Source: Bacillus stratosphericus
Lineage (GTDB): Bacteria; Bacillota; Bacilli; Bacillales; Bacillaceae
DNA: 64,000 bases
NCBI RefSeq assembly: GCF_020524495.1
Contig: NZ_JAIVLB010000001.1
Location: 62,001 to 126,000 of the forward strand
Direction: 5' to 3'
Within the stretch, counting starts at the first letter, position 1. Each line of letters opens with the position of its first letter. Positions 8,768 to 17,728 of this stretch are shown here, in pieces. The notes below the pieces were generated by a model. It was not told the DNA's origin, did no database searches, and saw only the letters and a program-made list of their open reading frames with translations. Made by a program: the position numbers and the translations under genes.

Positions 8768-10294
8768 TTAATTCACCTCGATAGCTTCTCCAACCATTTC
8801 TCCGTCAAGAGACCAAGTTTTCGCTTGTGTGATTTTCACTTTGACGATGTTGCCAATCGCTTCTTTTGGTGCTTTAAAATTCACAAGCTTGCTTTTACTT
8901 GTATATCCGGCTAGGATCTCAGGGTTGTTTTTACTCTCACCCTCTACTAATACTTCGACAGCCTGCCCTTCATATTCCTTCATTTTCTTCGCAGAAATTT
9001 CATTCACGAGTGCGTTGAGGCGCTGCAATCGTTCTTTTTTCACATGCATCGGCACATTATCTTTCATTTTTGCTGCTGGTGTTCCTTCCCTTGGAGAATA
9101 AATGAACGTATAAGCCGCATCAAACTCAACCTCACGATAAAGGGAAAGTGTTTCTTCAAACTGCTCATCTGTTTCATTTGGGAACCCAACAATAATGTCC
9201 GTTGTCAAGGAAGCATTTGGCATTGCTTTTTTGATTTTGCGCACAAGATTAAGATAACGCTCACGGTCATATTTTCTCGCCATCAGTTTCAGCACAGAAG
9301 AACTCCCTGATTGAACTGGCAAGTGAATATGATCGAGCAGGTTGCCGCCCTTGGCAAGGACATCAATTAAGTGGTCATCAAAGTCACGTGGATGACTTGT
9401 TGTAAAGCGGATACGCGGAATATCAATTTTACGCAGCTCATCCATAAGATGGCCAAGACCATATTCCATGTCCTCAAAATCTTTACCATACGCATTCACG
9501 TTTTGACCAAGAAGCGTAATTTCCTTATATCCCTCTGCCGCTAAACGTCTTACCTCTTGAATAATTTCGTCTGGTCGGCGGCTTCTTTCCTTACCACGCG
9601 TGTAAGGAACGATACAATATGTACAGAACTTATCACAGCCGTACATAATGTTCACCCAGCCTTTGATTTTGCCTTGACGGGCTCTTGGAAGGTTTTCAAT
9701 GACATCCCCTTCCTTCGACCAAACCTCGATGACCATTTCTTTTGAAAGGTAACATTCAGATAAAAGCTCTGGTAGACGATGAATATTGTGCGTACCAAAA
9801 ATCAGGTCAACAAATGGATGTTTTTTTAAAATACGGTTGACGACGGATTCTTCTTGTGACATACATCCGCAGACACCTAAGATCAAATCTGGCTTTTCGC
9901 GCTTTAATGCTTTTAAATGTCCAAGCTCTCCAAACACTTTATTTTCAGCATTCTCACGAATGGCACAAGTGTTTAATAGGATGACATTCGCATCTTCGGT
10001 CGAGTTTGTCGGTTCATAACCAAGCGCCATAAAAATACCTGCCATCACTTCTGTATCATGCTCATTCATTTGGCAGCCATATGTGCGGATATAAAACTTG
10101 CGGCCGTTCCCTAACCCTTTAAACCGCTCGTCAATTTGAAATTGATTGTATTCTACTTCTTCTTTACCCCTTTTTTTTGCATCTTTTAATGATGGCGGAA
10201 TGTAAACAGCCTCAAAATATTGACTGTAGTCCTTCTCGGATTTTTTGTCCGATGAACTTACTTGTCCGCTCACTTTTCTCTTCTTTTCATTCAT
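8768..10294 (-). CDS. miaB: tRNA methylthiotransferase MiaB
   Basis: A 508-residue radical-SAM enzyme that converts i6A37 to ms2i6A37 in tRNAs. A lysine-rich N-terminal extension of about 65 residues precedes the UPF0004 domain ([11 protein letters not shown] with the first cluster cysteine). The radical-SAM triad is in [17 protein letters not shown], and a C-terminal TRAM domain follows. It is preceded by its own promoter and AAAGGAG site. In B. subtilis it directly follows kbl; here an accessory gene intervenes. Confidence 0.97.
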   Translation of the reverse strand: MNEKKRKVSGQVSSSDKKSEKDYSQYFEAVYIPPSLKDAKKRGKEEVEYNQFQIDERFKGLGNGRKFYIRTYGCQMNEHDTEVMAGIFMALGYEPTNSTEDANVILLNTCAIRENAENKVFGELGHLKALKREKPDLILGVCGCMSQEESVVNRILKKHPFVDLIFGTHNIHRLPELLSECYLSKEMVIEVWSKEGDVIENLPRARQGKIKGWVNIMYGCDKFCTYCIVPYTRGKERSRRPDEIIQEVRRLAAEGYKEITLLGQNVNAYGKDFEDMEYGLGHLMDELRKIDIPRIRFTTSHPRDFDDHLIDVLAKGGNLLDHIHLPVQSGSSSVLKLMARKYDRERYLNLVRKIKKAMPNASLTTDIIVGFPNETDEQFEETLSLYREVEFDAAYTFIYSPREGTPAAKMKDNVPMHVKKERLQRLNALVNEISAKKMKEYEGQAVEVLVEGESKNNPEILAGYTSKSKLVNFKAPKEAIGNIVKVKITQAKTWSLDGEMVGEAIEVN

Positions 10295-10330
10295 GAATTT
10301 GTACTCCTTTCAAACCAAGCTCCACCCTAC

Positions 10331-10359
10331 AGTATAGACTATTTTGTTATAAATTGAAA
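10331..10359 (-). promoter_or_regulatory. Probable SigA promoter of miaB
   Basis: Minus strand TTTCAA (10354-10359), 17 bp, TATACT (10331-10336), about 37 bp upstream of the miaB start. It means miaB need not depend on the accessory gene upstream. Confidence 0.55.
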
Positions 10360-10384
10360 ATAAATTCATATGTGATATCACTTT

Positions 10385-11497
10385 TCAATCCACCCGAATT
10401 CTACATGAATATTGAGTAGGTTTTAGAAGTAGGTTGTCTTTTCCAAAAGGGTTTTGTATTTCTTTAACAATCTTCATATTTTGTGTACCGACACTTTCAA
10501 CTAAAGAAATCACATACGCTTCTTTTTCCTCTTCTGCTACCATTCTTTCTTGATCGGACAAGAAAAATTGAAAGTCTTGACGAGTGAGTTTAGACCCTTT
10601 TACTTCTATTAGCTTTTCTTTTCCATCAGGATAATAAGATTTGATATCAAATCCGTGGCCATCTTCTGTTTCAGCCACCCAATTGACATCTTGCGCCAAT
10701 TGTTCCTGACCAGCTGCTAATAATCGCTCTACTTCCATGTCATAAACAAATTTCTCTGCTATCCTGCCTGTCTCCTCATTTTGCTTTGCTCTTTCTTCTC
10801 TTAATTGTTTATAAATGTCTCTATGAATAATTCTTTTAAATTTTTTCCGATGTTCCTCTTTTGGTGTAAAATCCTGCTCCAAATATACTTCATAAATAAA
10901 ATCATAAAAAAAATCGTTTAAAGAAATGATATCCTGTATGAAACGATGATGGTCAAATTTAAAAATATTATACTTTTTATAGACTAATGAACTTGCTACA
11001 TATTTTCTAGGTCTTACTGATTTGCCCAAATAAAAATCACCTATTTGAAAGTCCTTTAATCTTTTATTACCTTTCAATTCTGGCTTCAATCGTGTTCTCC
11101 AAATATCTGCCTCTTCCTTAATTTCAGATAAAGATAAATTTTCAGTTCCAGTTTCAATTGTTAAATAAAAATCTTCGCCGTTCTCAGCAAATAAAATAAC
11201 AAGATAGATTCCTTTTTGTGTAGATGTTTTTTTGGAAGTAGAATTCGTCGTCAATCGGTTGTCTAAAAATGCAATCCAAAAGCATTCTGCAACCCGTCCA
11301 TTTCCTGTAGATGCTTTAATATCTATTTTATTTATATTTCTCATATGAAGTTTTTCCAACTCTAGCCGAATTTTATTTGGTAATTCTTTGTTAAATAAGT
11401 TGTGAAAAGGGTGACTTTTATCTGTTCTTGTGTTGTTCTTATAATCTAGAAATTGCTCATAAAAATTATCGGTATTGAATAACATTTGTTTCATCAC
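10385..11497 (-). CDS. McrB-N-like plus DUF3883/NOV_C nuclease-like protein, candidate defence gene
   Basis: A 370-residue accessory protein with no signal peptide or membrane segment. Residues about 40-160 resemble the McrB N-terminal domain (MrcB_N/DUF3578): WIAFLDNRLTT, then STQKGIYLVILFAENGEDFY and LTIETGTE. In McrB this region recognises modified DNA. A linker with basic helices follows (about 200-240). Residues about 240-335 resemble DUF3883/NOV_C: ETGRIAEKFV, GHGFDIKSY, then KLIEVKGSKL. D284 and the E298-x-K300 pair give a PD-(D/E)xK-like core. The start is the first ATG of ATGATG after GAGGT. Base composition is visibly more AT-rich than neighbours and the gene interrupts a conserved kbl-miaB junction, suggesting transfer. 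Function is inferred: a one-gene methylation-dependent nuclease or regulator. Neither domain call was checked by a search. Confidence 0.75.
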   Translation of the reverse strand: MMKQMLFNTDNFYEQFLDYKNNTRTDKSHPFHNLFNKELPNKIRLELEKLHMRNINKIDIKASTGNGRVAECFWIAFLDNRLTTNSTSKKTSTQKGIYLVILFAENGEDFYLTIETGTENLSLSEIKEEADIWRTRLKPELKGNKRLKDFQIGDFYLGKSVRPRKYVASSLVYKKYNIFKFDHHRFIQDIISLNDFFYDFIYEVYLEQDFTPKEEHRKKFKRIIHRDIYKQLREERAKQNEETGRIAEKFVYDMEVERLLAAGQEQLAQDVNWVAETEDGHGFDIKSYYPDGKEKLIEVKGSKLTRQDFQFFLSDQERMVAEEEKEAYVISLVESVGTQNMKIVKEIQNPFGKDNLLLKPTQYSCRIRVD

Positions 11498-11524
11498 TTA
11501 CCTCAACATATCTTTTTTAAATAT

Positions 11525-11530
11525 ATTATA
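11525..11530 (-). promoter_or_regulatory. -10 element of the McrB-N/DUF3883 gene
   Basis: Minus strand TATAAT within an AT-rich stretch, 27 bp upstream of the start codon. It lies between the kbl terminator and the gene, so the gene is an independent transcription unit. No clear -35. Confidence 0.5.
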
Positions 11531-11572
11531 CATAAAAAACAGTAGATTTGATGAATTATGGAAAGAATAGTA

Positions 11573-11600
11573 CAAAAGAAAAAGAGAGCCCTCGCTCTCT
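11573..11600 (-). terminator. Terminator of the tdh-kbl operon
   Basis: Minus-strand stem AGAGAGC / GCTCTCT followed by a T-rich run; it overlaps the kbl stop codon. Confidence 0.8.
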
Positions 11601-12781
11601 CAATCAAGTATGTTCAGGTTTTTCGCTTCTTCTTCGATGATCGTCAGTGCACGGTCTAGTTCTTCTTTTGTATGCTCTGCTGTGATGATGGCTCTTATTC
11701 TCGCTTTTCCTTTCGCCACAGTTGGGAAGGCAATGCCCTGAGCAAAGACACCTCGCTCTATTAATGCCTTTGAAAAACGGAAAGTCAGTGCCTCGTCCCC
11801 AATCATCATTGGAATAATAGGTGTTTCTGTTGGCGCAACCTGAAATCCAAGACCTGTGACCTTTTCTTTAAAATAGGCAGCGTTTTCCCAAAGTGTATCA
11901 ATTCGCTCTGGCTCGTCTAACAACACTTCAATGGCTTCTTCACACGCTCTTGTCACAGCCGGTGGATGTGAGGTACTGAATAAAAACGGTCTTGCTTTAT
12001 GCTTTAAGTAGTCGATTAAAACCGCAGAACCAGCCACGTATCCGCCAAGCACACCGACAGCCTTGCTAAGTGTCCCAACCTGAATGTGCACTCTACCGTC
12101 AAGTTTAAAATGGTTGACCGTCCCGCGCCCATTTTCGCCAAGTACACCTGACGCATGTGCATCGTCAACCATCACAAATGCATCATATGCTTCTGCTAGC
12201 CTTACAATTTCAGGAAGGGGCGCAATATCTCCATCCATCGAGAACACGCCATCTGTCACGATAAGACGCACGCGGTAATTCATGGATTTTTTTAGAATTC
12301 TCTCAAGCTCTTCCATATTAGAATGGGCATATACTTTTTTATCTGCCTTTGTTAATCGAATGCCATCGATGATCGAGGCATGATTGAGCTCATCTGAAAT
12401 GACAATATCATCTTTTGTGAGGATACTTGATAAGACCCCTTGGTTGGTCGTAAAGCCTGATTGGAACACAAGGGCTGCCTCTGTTTTTTTAAATGCAGCG
12501 AGCTTTTTTTCAAGCCGTTCATGCATCGTCATGGTTCCAGCGATGGTTCGTACGGATCCCGTCCCAGCCCCGAATTCATCAATCGCCTCTTTTGCCGCTT
12601 TCATCAGCCTTGGATGTGAGGTTAGGCCTAAATAGTTATTTGAGGAGAGTTGTATCACGAATTGTTCATTTAACGTGACGGTGGATGATTGTTTTGAGTC
12701 GATCTCTTTTAACGTTTGGTGGATACCTTGCTGCTTCATTGATTCTAATTCATCTTGTAAATACGTAAATTCTTTCATCAT
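11600..12781 (-). CDS. kbl: 2-amino-3-ketobutyrate CoA ligase (glycine C-acetyltransferase)
   Basis: A PLP enzyme of the alpha-oxoamine synthase family, 393 residues. It cleaves 2-amino-3-ketobutyrate with CoA to glycine and acetyl-CoA, the second step of threonine degradation. Visible motifs are SNNYLG near the N-terminus, VDDAHASG, the PLP-lysine motif GTLSKAVGVLGG and FSTSHPP. The start is at ATG 12779-12781 (MMKEFTYLQDE), overlapping the tdh stop as ATGA; the next ATG at 12776 is equally possible. The GGGGGA site in the end of tdh serves it. It forms a two-gene operon with tdh. Confidence 0.96.
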   Translation of the reverse strand: MMKEFTYLQDELESMKQQGIHQTLKEIDSKQSSTVTLNEQFVIQLSSNNYLGLTSHPRLMKAAKEAIDEFGAGTGSVRTIAGTMTMHERLEKKLAAFKKTEAALVFQSGFTTNQGVLSSILTKDDIVISDELNHASIIDGIRLTKADKKVYAHSNMEELERILKKSMNYRVRLIVTDGVFSMDGDIAPLPEIVRLAEAYDAFVMVDDAHASGVLGENGRGTVNHFKLDGRVHIQVGTLSKAVGVLGGYVAGSAVLIDYLKHKARPFLFSTSHPPAVTRACEEAIEVLLDEPERIDTLWENAAYFKEKVTGLGFQVAPTETPIIPMMIGDEALTFRFSKALIERGVFAQGIAFPTVAKGKARIRAIITAEHTKEELDRALTIIEEEAKNLNILD

Positions 12782-13842
12782 TTCTTCCCCCTTTGATATG
12801 TTGGCATCATAAGTACGACCTTTCCACATGTACCATTTCTCATGAGTTCAAATCCCTTTGTGAAATCTGCAAATGGCAGCGTATGGGTAACAACCGGCTG
12901 TACATCAATTGTATTCGTTCTTAAAAGCTCAGATACTTGACGCCACGTTTCAAACATTTTTCTCCCCGTTATCCCTTGAACGGTTAATCCCCTAAAAACA
13001 ATTTGATTCGTAATGTCAATGGTCACTGGTCGCTCTGGCAAACTTAGTATATTGACTTTCCCTCCATTTGCACAAGCTTCGAGTGATTGATTAATGGCGG
13101 CAGGGTGTCCTGACATCTCACACATGACGTCTGCCCCTACCATTCTCGTGAGCTGTTTAATCATCGCGACAGGATCATCTTTTCCGATATCCACGATATG
13201 GTCTGCACCCATTTTCCGGGCAAGCTCAAGCCTGTATTCGTTTTTATCAACAGCAAATACTTGAACAGCCCCGGAGGCTTTCGCGACTGCGATCGCCATT
13301 AAACCGATTGGCCCGCAGCCAAAAATCGCCACTGACTTTCCTGAAACAGGTGTGTGCAGAACTGTATGAACAGCATTTCCAAGCGGCTCTTGAATGGATG
13401 CAAGCTCTACTGGCATTTGAGCTGGGTTATGCCACACATTTTGTTCAGGTACTTTGACATATTCAGCAAAGCATCCATCAATGTCTACCCCTAAAATTTT
13501 CGTTTCACTGCACAAATGCTGCTGCCCTGTTAAACACATATAGCACTGATTACATACAATATGCGTCTCAGCCGATACAAAATCCCCTACTTTTGCACGT
13601 GAAACTTGTTTACCAACTTTGACAACTTCCCCTGTAAATTCATGTCCAAAAATGTACGGTGCTTTGACTCTTCCCTTTGCCCAATCATCCCAATTATAAA
13701 TATGCACATCTGTTCCACATATCGATGTGGCTTTCACCTGAATGAGCACTTCATGATCATCGATTTCTGGAATCGGCATTTCCATCAGTAGCGCTCCGTA
13801 AGCGCTTTCTTTTTTTACAATTGCTTTCATCGTTCCACACAT
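12778..13842 (-). CDS. tdh: L-threonine 3-dehydrogenase
   Basis: A zinc-dependent medium-chain dehydrogenase of 354 residues that oxidises threonine to 2-amino-3-ketobutyrate for Kbl. The catalytic-zinc motif SICGTDVHIYNW and GHEF are near residues 35-70, the structural-zinc cysteines are in CNQCYMCLTGQQHLC, and the NAD-binding GCGPIGLMA follows. The start is the ATG at 13840-13842, nine bases from the GGGG of AAAGGGG; an upstream in-frame TTG abuts that site and is unlikely. Confidence 0.96.
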   Translation of the reverse strand: MCGTMKAIVKKESAYGALLMEMPIPEIDDHEVLIQVKATSICGTDVHIYNWDDWAKGRVKAPYIFGHEFTGEVVKVGKQVSRAKVGDFVSAETHIVCNQCYMCLTGQQHLCSETKILGVDIDGCFAEYVKVPEQNVWHNPAQMPVELASIQEPLGNAVHTVLHTPVSGKSVAIFGCGPIGLMAIAVAKASGAVQVFAVDKNEYRLELARKMGADHIVDIGKDDPVAMIKQLTRMVGADVMCEMSGHPAAINQSLEACANGGKVNILSLPERPVTIDITNQIVFRGLTVQGITGRKMFETWRQVSELLRTNTIDVQPVVTHTLPFADFTKGFELMRNGTCGKVVLMMPTYQRGKK

Positions 13843-13881
13843 GACGTACAACCCCTTTGTAAAAAAACTTCTCCCAATCAG

Positions 13882-13910
13882 ATTTTACCACGTGTCATTT
13901 TAACCGTAAA
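13882..13910 (-). promoter_or_regulatory. SigA promoter of tdh-kbl
   Basis: Minus strand TTTACG (13905-13910), 17 bp, TAAAAT (13882-13887) preceded by an extended -10 TGG, about 40 bp upstream of tdh. Confidence 0.7.
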
Positions 13911-13974
13911 TACCTATGTCCACTTGAAAAAGACAAATGAACACTCCAGATAATTTTTTTGAATATTTTTCTAA

Positions 13975-14010
13975 AAAAAAGCAAATCTCCGAATAGAAGG
14001 AGATTTGCTT
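13975..14010 (-). terminator. Terminator of the RND gene
   Basis: Perfect 12-bp stem AAGCAAATCTCC / GGAGATTTGCTT followed by a T run on the minus strand. Confidence 0.9.
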
Positions 14011-14016
14011 TGGGTC

Positions 14017-17000
14017 TCAGCATTTTTTTGAAACGACCACATATAGAGCCGGCACAATAAGAAGTGTCAGAATTGTTGAGAAAAAGACACCCGATACAAT
14101 ACAGATCGCCAGCGGTTTAAAAAGTGGATCATTACTTAATGCAACAGGCATAAGGGCAACCATGGCCGTAAATGCCGTTAACAAGATCGGTCTAATTCTT
14201 GCTCTTCCCGCTTCAATCACGGCTGTACGTTGATCGAGTCCTAGCTTGCGCCGCTGCTCAATAAATTCGAACAAGACAACCGCATTACGGACCACGATAC
14301 CAGCTAATGAGACAATTCCCATGGTTGCCATGAAGCTGAACGGTGTTTGTGTGACAAACAGTCCAATAACGGCACCAGAAATCGCCAAGTAAACGGTTCC
14401 TAGTACTAAAAGCGGCAACATCAGTGAATTAAATTGGAAAGCGATGGTCACATATATAAGAAGCAATACAAATCCAAATAAGAGACTAATTTCAATGAAG
14501 AATTGTGTCTGGTCTTCATTTTCTCCACCTTGAGAAATGGTCAGATCCTTTGCATCATCACTTTTTATGACTTGACTTACGACCTCTTTCATATCGCCCT
14601 TAAACGTATCTGACGAACCAGGATACGCCTTTAACGTGATGGTCGGAATACCGTTTTCATGTGGAATACTCTCGTACTGCTCTGTTTCTTTTTCTTTCAC
14701 ATATCGGCTAAGTGGCTCTAGTGATGGCATACCGCCATCATTTGTATTCACAGGCACTTTGATTTCTTTTAACTTCAATCCATTTTGATGTTTGCTCATA
14801 TCCTGCTTGACCACTAGGTCGATGTCACCTGTTCCTTTGTTTAAAGGTACCTAATGGAATTCCTTCTGTTACAAGACCAAGCTGTCTGCTTACAAACTGA
14901 GTACTGAGTCCATCCTCTGCCATCCGATCACGGTTTAATTCGTATGAGATGGTTTTGACTGGCTGGTTGACATCGTCGGTGATCAGGCTTGCTCCGTTTT
15001 CTTTCATTTCTTTTGTCAGCTTTTCTTTGACATCAACTAGCTTTGAAAATGGTTCTCCCGCAACGGTAACGGTCACAGGGGCTCCAGTTGGCGGCCCTTG
15101 AACAATGGTTTTCATAAAGATATCAGCATCTTTGAATTTCTCTCGTAAAGGCTCTGTCATACGATCGATCAGTCCTTTACTTGTCATCTGATCATTGTCC
15201 ACTCTGACCACAACCTGCCCCGTATGGTCACTTGCGTTTGAGATGCTATCATTAAACAAGTTCGGCACACCACCCCCTGCAAAAATAGCCGTCTCTTCAA
15301 TTCCTTTTTGCTGTTTAATCTCTTGTTCTATTTTTTCTAGTGTTTCATTTGTTTTGTCTAATGTCGTTTCACTTGGAAATGTGACAGTGACGACAACCTC
15401 TTTCTTATTCGCCGCAGGGAAAAATTCAAATGGTGTGACGAAGATGAGTAAAAAGGCAAGTGTTGCAACGAGTAAACCGGTTAGTCCAATCAGAAGCGGA
15501 CGCCTCACGATTTTTGTCAACACACGATCTGCATAAAAATTTGCTAATCTTTTTAATGGTTTACCTAAAAACCCTGGCTCCTTTTGTATCGTCTTGTTCT
15601 TTCTTTTTCGGTTCGCTGTATATTGATAAACTGGGACAAGTGTCAATGAAATGACCATAGACGCAAGCACAGTCGTCACAAGTACTGACGGTAATGCTCG
15701 AATAAATGAACCGTTCGCTCCAGATAGGAAAACAAGTGGTAAGAAGGCAAATACAACTGCAAGTGTTGATGTTAAAATGGACCCAGCGACCTCTTTTACC
15801 CCTGCCATCGTTCCTTTAAGCGGACTTTCGTATTTTTTCAGTTGCCTTAAAATATTATCGTTGACCACAATGGCATCATCCACAAGTATTCCTAATGCAA
15901 TAATAAAGCCAATGATCGAAATTTGATTAAGGTCCACTTGTAAAAAGGGCAGCGGGATGGTCCCAATGGTGATCGATAATGGGATCGCTAGTGAAACGAT
16001 AAACGCGCCGCCAATGGTTAGACCAAGTGTGGTGACGATGATCACAGCAATGACTGCAACGATGGCTTCTTTGATTAAATCGTTAAAAATAGCATCAACA
16101 TCGCTTTTTTGTGAATAGTAGTCTACCCAATCCACACCATTTGGCAGCAGCTTCTCTTTTTCAATGACATCACTTACTTTGTCATACATTTTAGGAATAT
16201 CAAGACCTGGTTTAATATTGACAGTAAACGAATAGGCTGGTTTACCGTTATATGAAACAATATCACTTTTCTCTTTTTCTATTTCTTTTAAGCTTCCCAG
16301 TTGACTAATTGCCACAGGCTCTCGATTCGTTTTTGAGAAAAGCTCAATCTTTTTCACTTGATCTAAGCGGTCATAGGCATCGATGGACAGTTTGACCTTC
16401 TCTCCATCTGCCTGTATGTCTCCTAGTGGAGATGTGTCAAATTCCTGAGTGATGGCGTTCGTGACATCGGTCACATTTAACCCTTCATCCTCCAGCTTAC
16501 TTGAATCTAAGTTCAATATCGCTTGTTTGTCATTGAATCCTTTGATGACGACACCATCAACACCTTTGATGTCCTCTACTATTTCTTTTAATGCACGCAG
16601 CGATTCCTGACTTTTTGCTAAATCAGATGACTTACTCGACACAATCATGTAGGAACCAACCGGCACCTTACCAAACTCATCCTTTACATCTGGCTCCATC
16701 ACACTGTCAGGAAAGGAAGATGCGGCGTTTGTGGTTTCATTCTTAATTTGACTTGCAACCTTTTGAAAATCTGCTTGATCATCAATTTCAATCACAATAT
16801 TTGAAAAACCAATGGCAGAAACAGAGCTCATTTTCTCTACACCATTGATGTCAGAAATGGCCGATTCGAGCTTATTGGTGACATCACTTTCCACCTGTTT
16901 TGCATCAGCACCAGGAAAAACGGTGGAAATGGTGACGATATTCGCTTGGAATTCTGGCAGTTCTCGTTTAGGAAGCTGTGTAAATATATAGCTTCCGGCA

Positions 17001-17062
17001 ATGAGAACGATAAAAAATAAAATAAAAACAAGCTTTCCTCTTTTTAAAAAAAATTCGAACAT
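14017..17062 (-). pseudogene. RND-family multidrug efflux transporter, single frameshift
   Basis: An AcrB/SwrC-type RND pump of about 1010 residues split in two. The first 745 codons (17062-14825) run from the N-terminal membrane helix (KRGKLVFILFFIVLIAG) through the periplasmic-type loops and the membrane block with the conserved acidic pair in GILVDDAIVVNDN. They end LGTFKQRNR and a stop. Dropping one base near 14839, where CAAA interrupts an A run, restores LGTFKKGTGDIDLVVKQ and joins the second frame, which continues to 14017 (last helices, IVVRNAVVLFEF, LIVPALYVV). This looks recent: everything else is intact. In B. subtilis SwrC confers surfactin resistance and is needed for swarming; whether this is SwrC or a paralogue cannot be told here. 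A sequencing error is possible. Confidence 0.85.
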
Positions 17063-17076
17063 TGTTTCACCTACTT

Positions 17077-17101
17077 AATTATTCATTATAGATGAATTAT
17101 T
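17077..17101 (-). promoter_or_regulatory. Inverted repeat overlapping the -10 of the RND gene
   Basis: Ten-base arms with one mismatch and a 5-bp centre. The minus-strand TATAAT (17085-17090) lies inside it, about 22 bp upstream of the start, where a TetR- or MarR-type repressor could block transcription. Confidence 0.4.
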
Positions 17102-17212
17102 TTCAACTTAATCTTAATTTATCATCATGGTGAAAGAATGCAAGCTCTAATATGTGGTTTTTTATCTAATGTGCGAAGGAAATATGTTATATAAGAAATG
17201 TATATCGGTAAA

Positions 17213-17247
17213 CAAAAACAACCTGCTTACATGATGTAAACAGGTTG
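17213..17247 (-). terminator. Terminator of spoVS
   Basis: Minus-strand stem CAACCTG-TTAC / GTAA-CAGGTTG followed by TTTTTG, 19 bp past the stop codon. Confidence 0.85.
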
Positions 17248-17265
17248 AAAATAATAAAATTAGAA

Positions 17266-17526
17266 TTATCGTGGCTCAACAATCAGTTTGATTGCCGTTC
17301 TTTCTTCTCCATCGATAAGAATGTCAGTAAAGGCTGGAATGCATATCAAATCCACTCCGCTTGGTGCAACAAACCCTCTAGCAATAGCGACAGCCTTGAC
17401 CGCCTGATTCAGCGCTCCAGCACCTATCGCCTGTATTTCCGCTGCACCGCGTTCACGTAATACGCCGGCTAATGCTCCTGCTACTGAATTCGGATTTGAC
17501 TTTGCTGAAACTTTTAATATTTCCAT
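17266..17526 (-). CDS. spoVS: Stage V sporulation protein S
   Basis: An 86-residue SpoVS matching the family over its whole length (MEILKVSAKSNPNSVAGALAG to KLIVEPR). SpoVS is a small Alba-like fold protein needed for sporulation beyond stage V and for coat assembly in B. subtilis. The ribosome-binding site is AAGGGGGAG. It is monocistronic, with a SigH promoter upstream, a leader hairpin and its own terminator. Confidence 0.98.
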   Translation of the reverse strand: MEILKVSAKSNPNSVAGALAGVLRERGAAEIQAIGAGALNQAVKAVAIARGFVAPSGVDLICIPAFTDILIDGEERTAIKLIVEPR

Positions 17527-17592
17527 TTTTGCTCCCCCTTAAATTTACAATGGATAAGTGAGTGTTCATTAGAACAATCTTTGTTAGATGTT

Positions 17593-17638
17593 GCTATTTT
17601 TTTGAAAATCCATCCCCGAAATGTTTTTCAAAAATAGC
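17593..17638 (-). other. Hairpin in the spoVS mRNA leader
   Basis: GCTATTTTT pairs with AAAAATAGC, and after a 2-base bulge GAAAA pairs with TTTTC. It lies between the SigH promoter and the spoVS start, so it would be transcribed in a leader of about 130 nt. Confidence 0.5.
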
Positions 17639-17661
17639 AGGCTACCTACCATTTTTACTAT

Positions 17662-17689
17662 ATTCACTATAGAGGGTGCATATTCCTTC
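17662..17689 (-). promoter_or_regulatory. SigH promoter of spoVS
   Basis: Minus strand GAAGGAATA (17681-17689) matches the SigH -35 RWAGGAxxT except the last base. Twelve bases on, AGTGAAT (17662-17668) matches the -10 RxxGAAT exactly. B. subtilis spoVS is known to be SigH-dependent. Confidence 0.8.
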
Positions 17690-17728
17690 TTTCTGATTAA
17701 TATTTTTCTGAAATAAATATGTAAACAT

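Noticed and set aside
10372-10381. Palindrome GTGATATCAC upstream of miaB
   Set aside because: Only 10 bp and upstream of the -35; too short to call an operator without a partner site.
14017-14814. Second part of the RND gene as an independent protein
   Set aside because: It lacks a ribosome-binding site and starts in the middle of a conserved RND loop; one base change joins it to the upstream frame.
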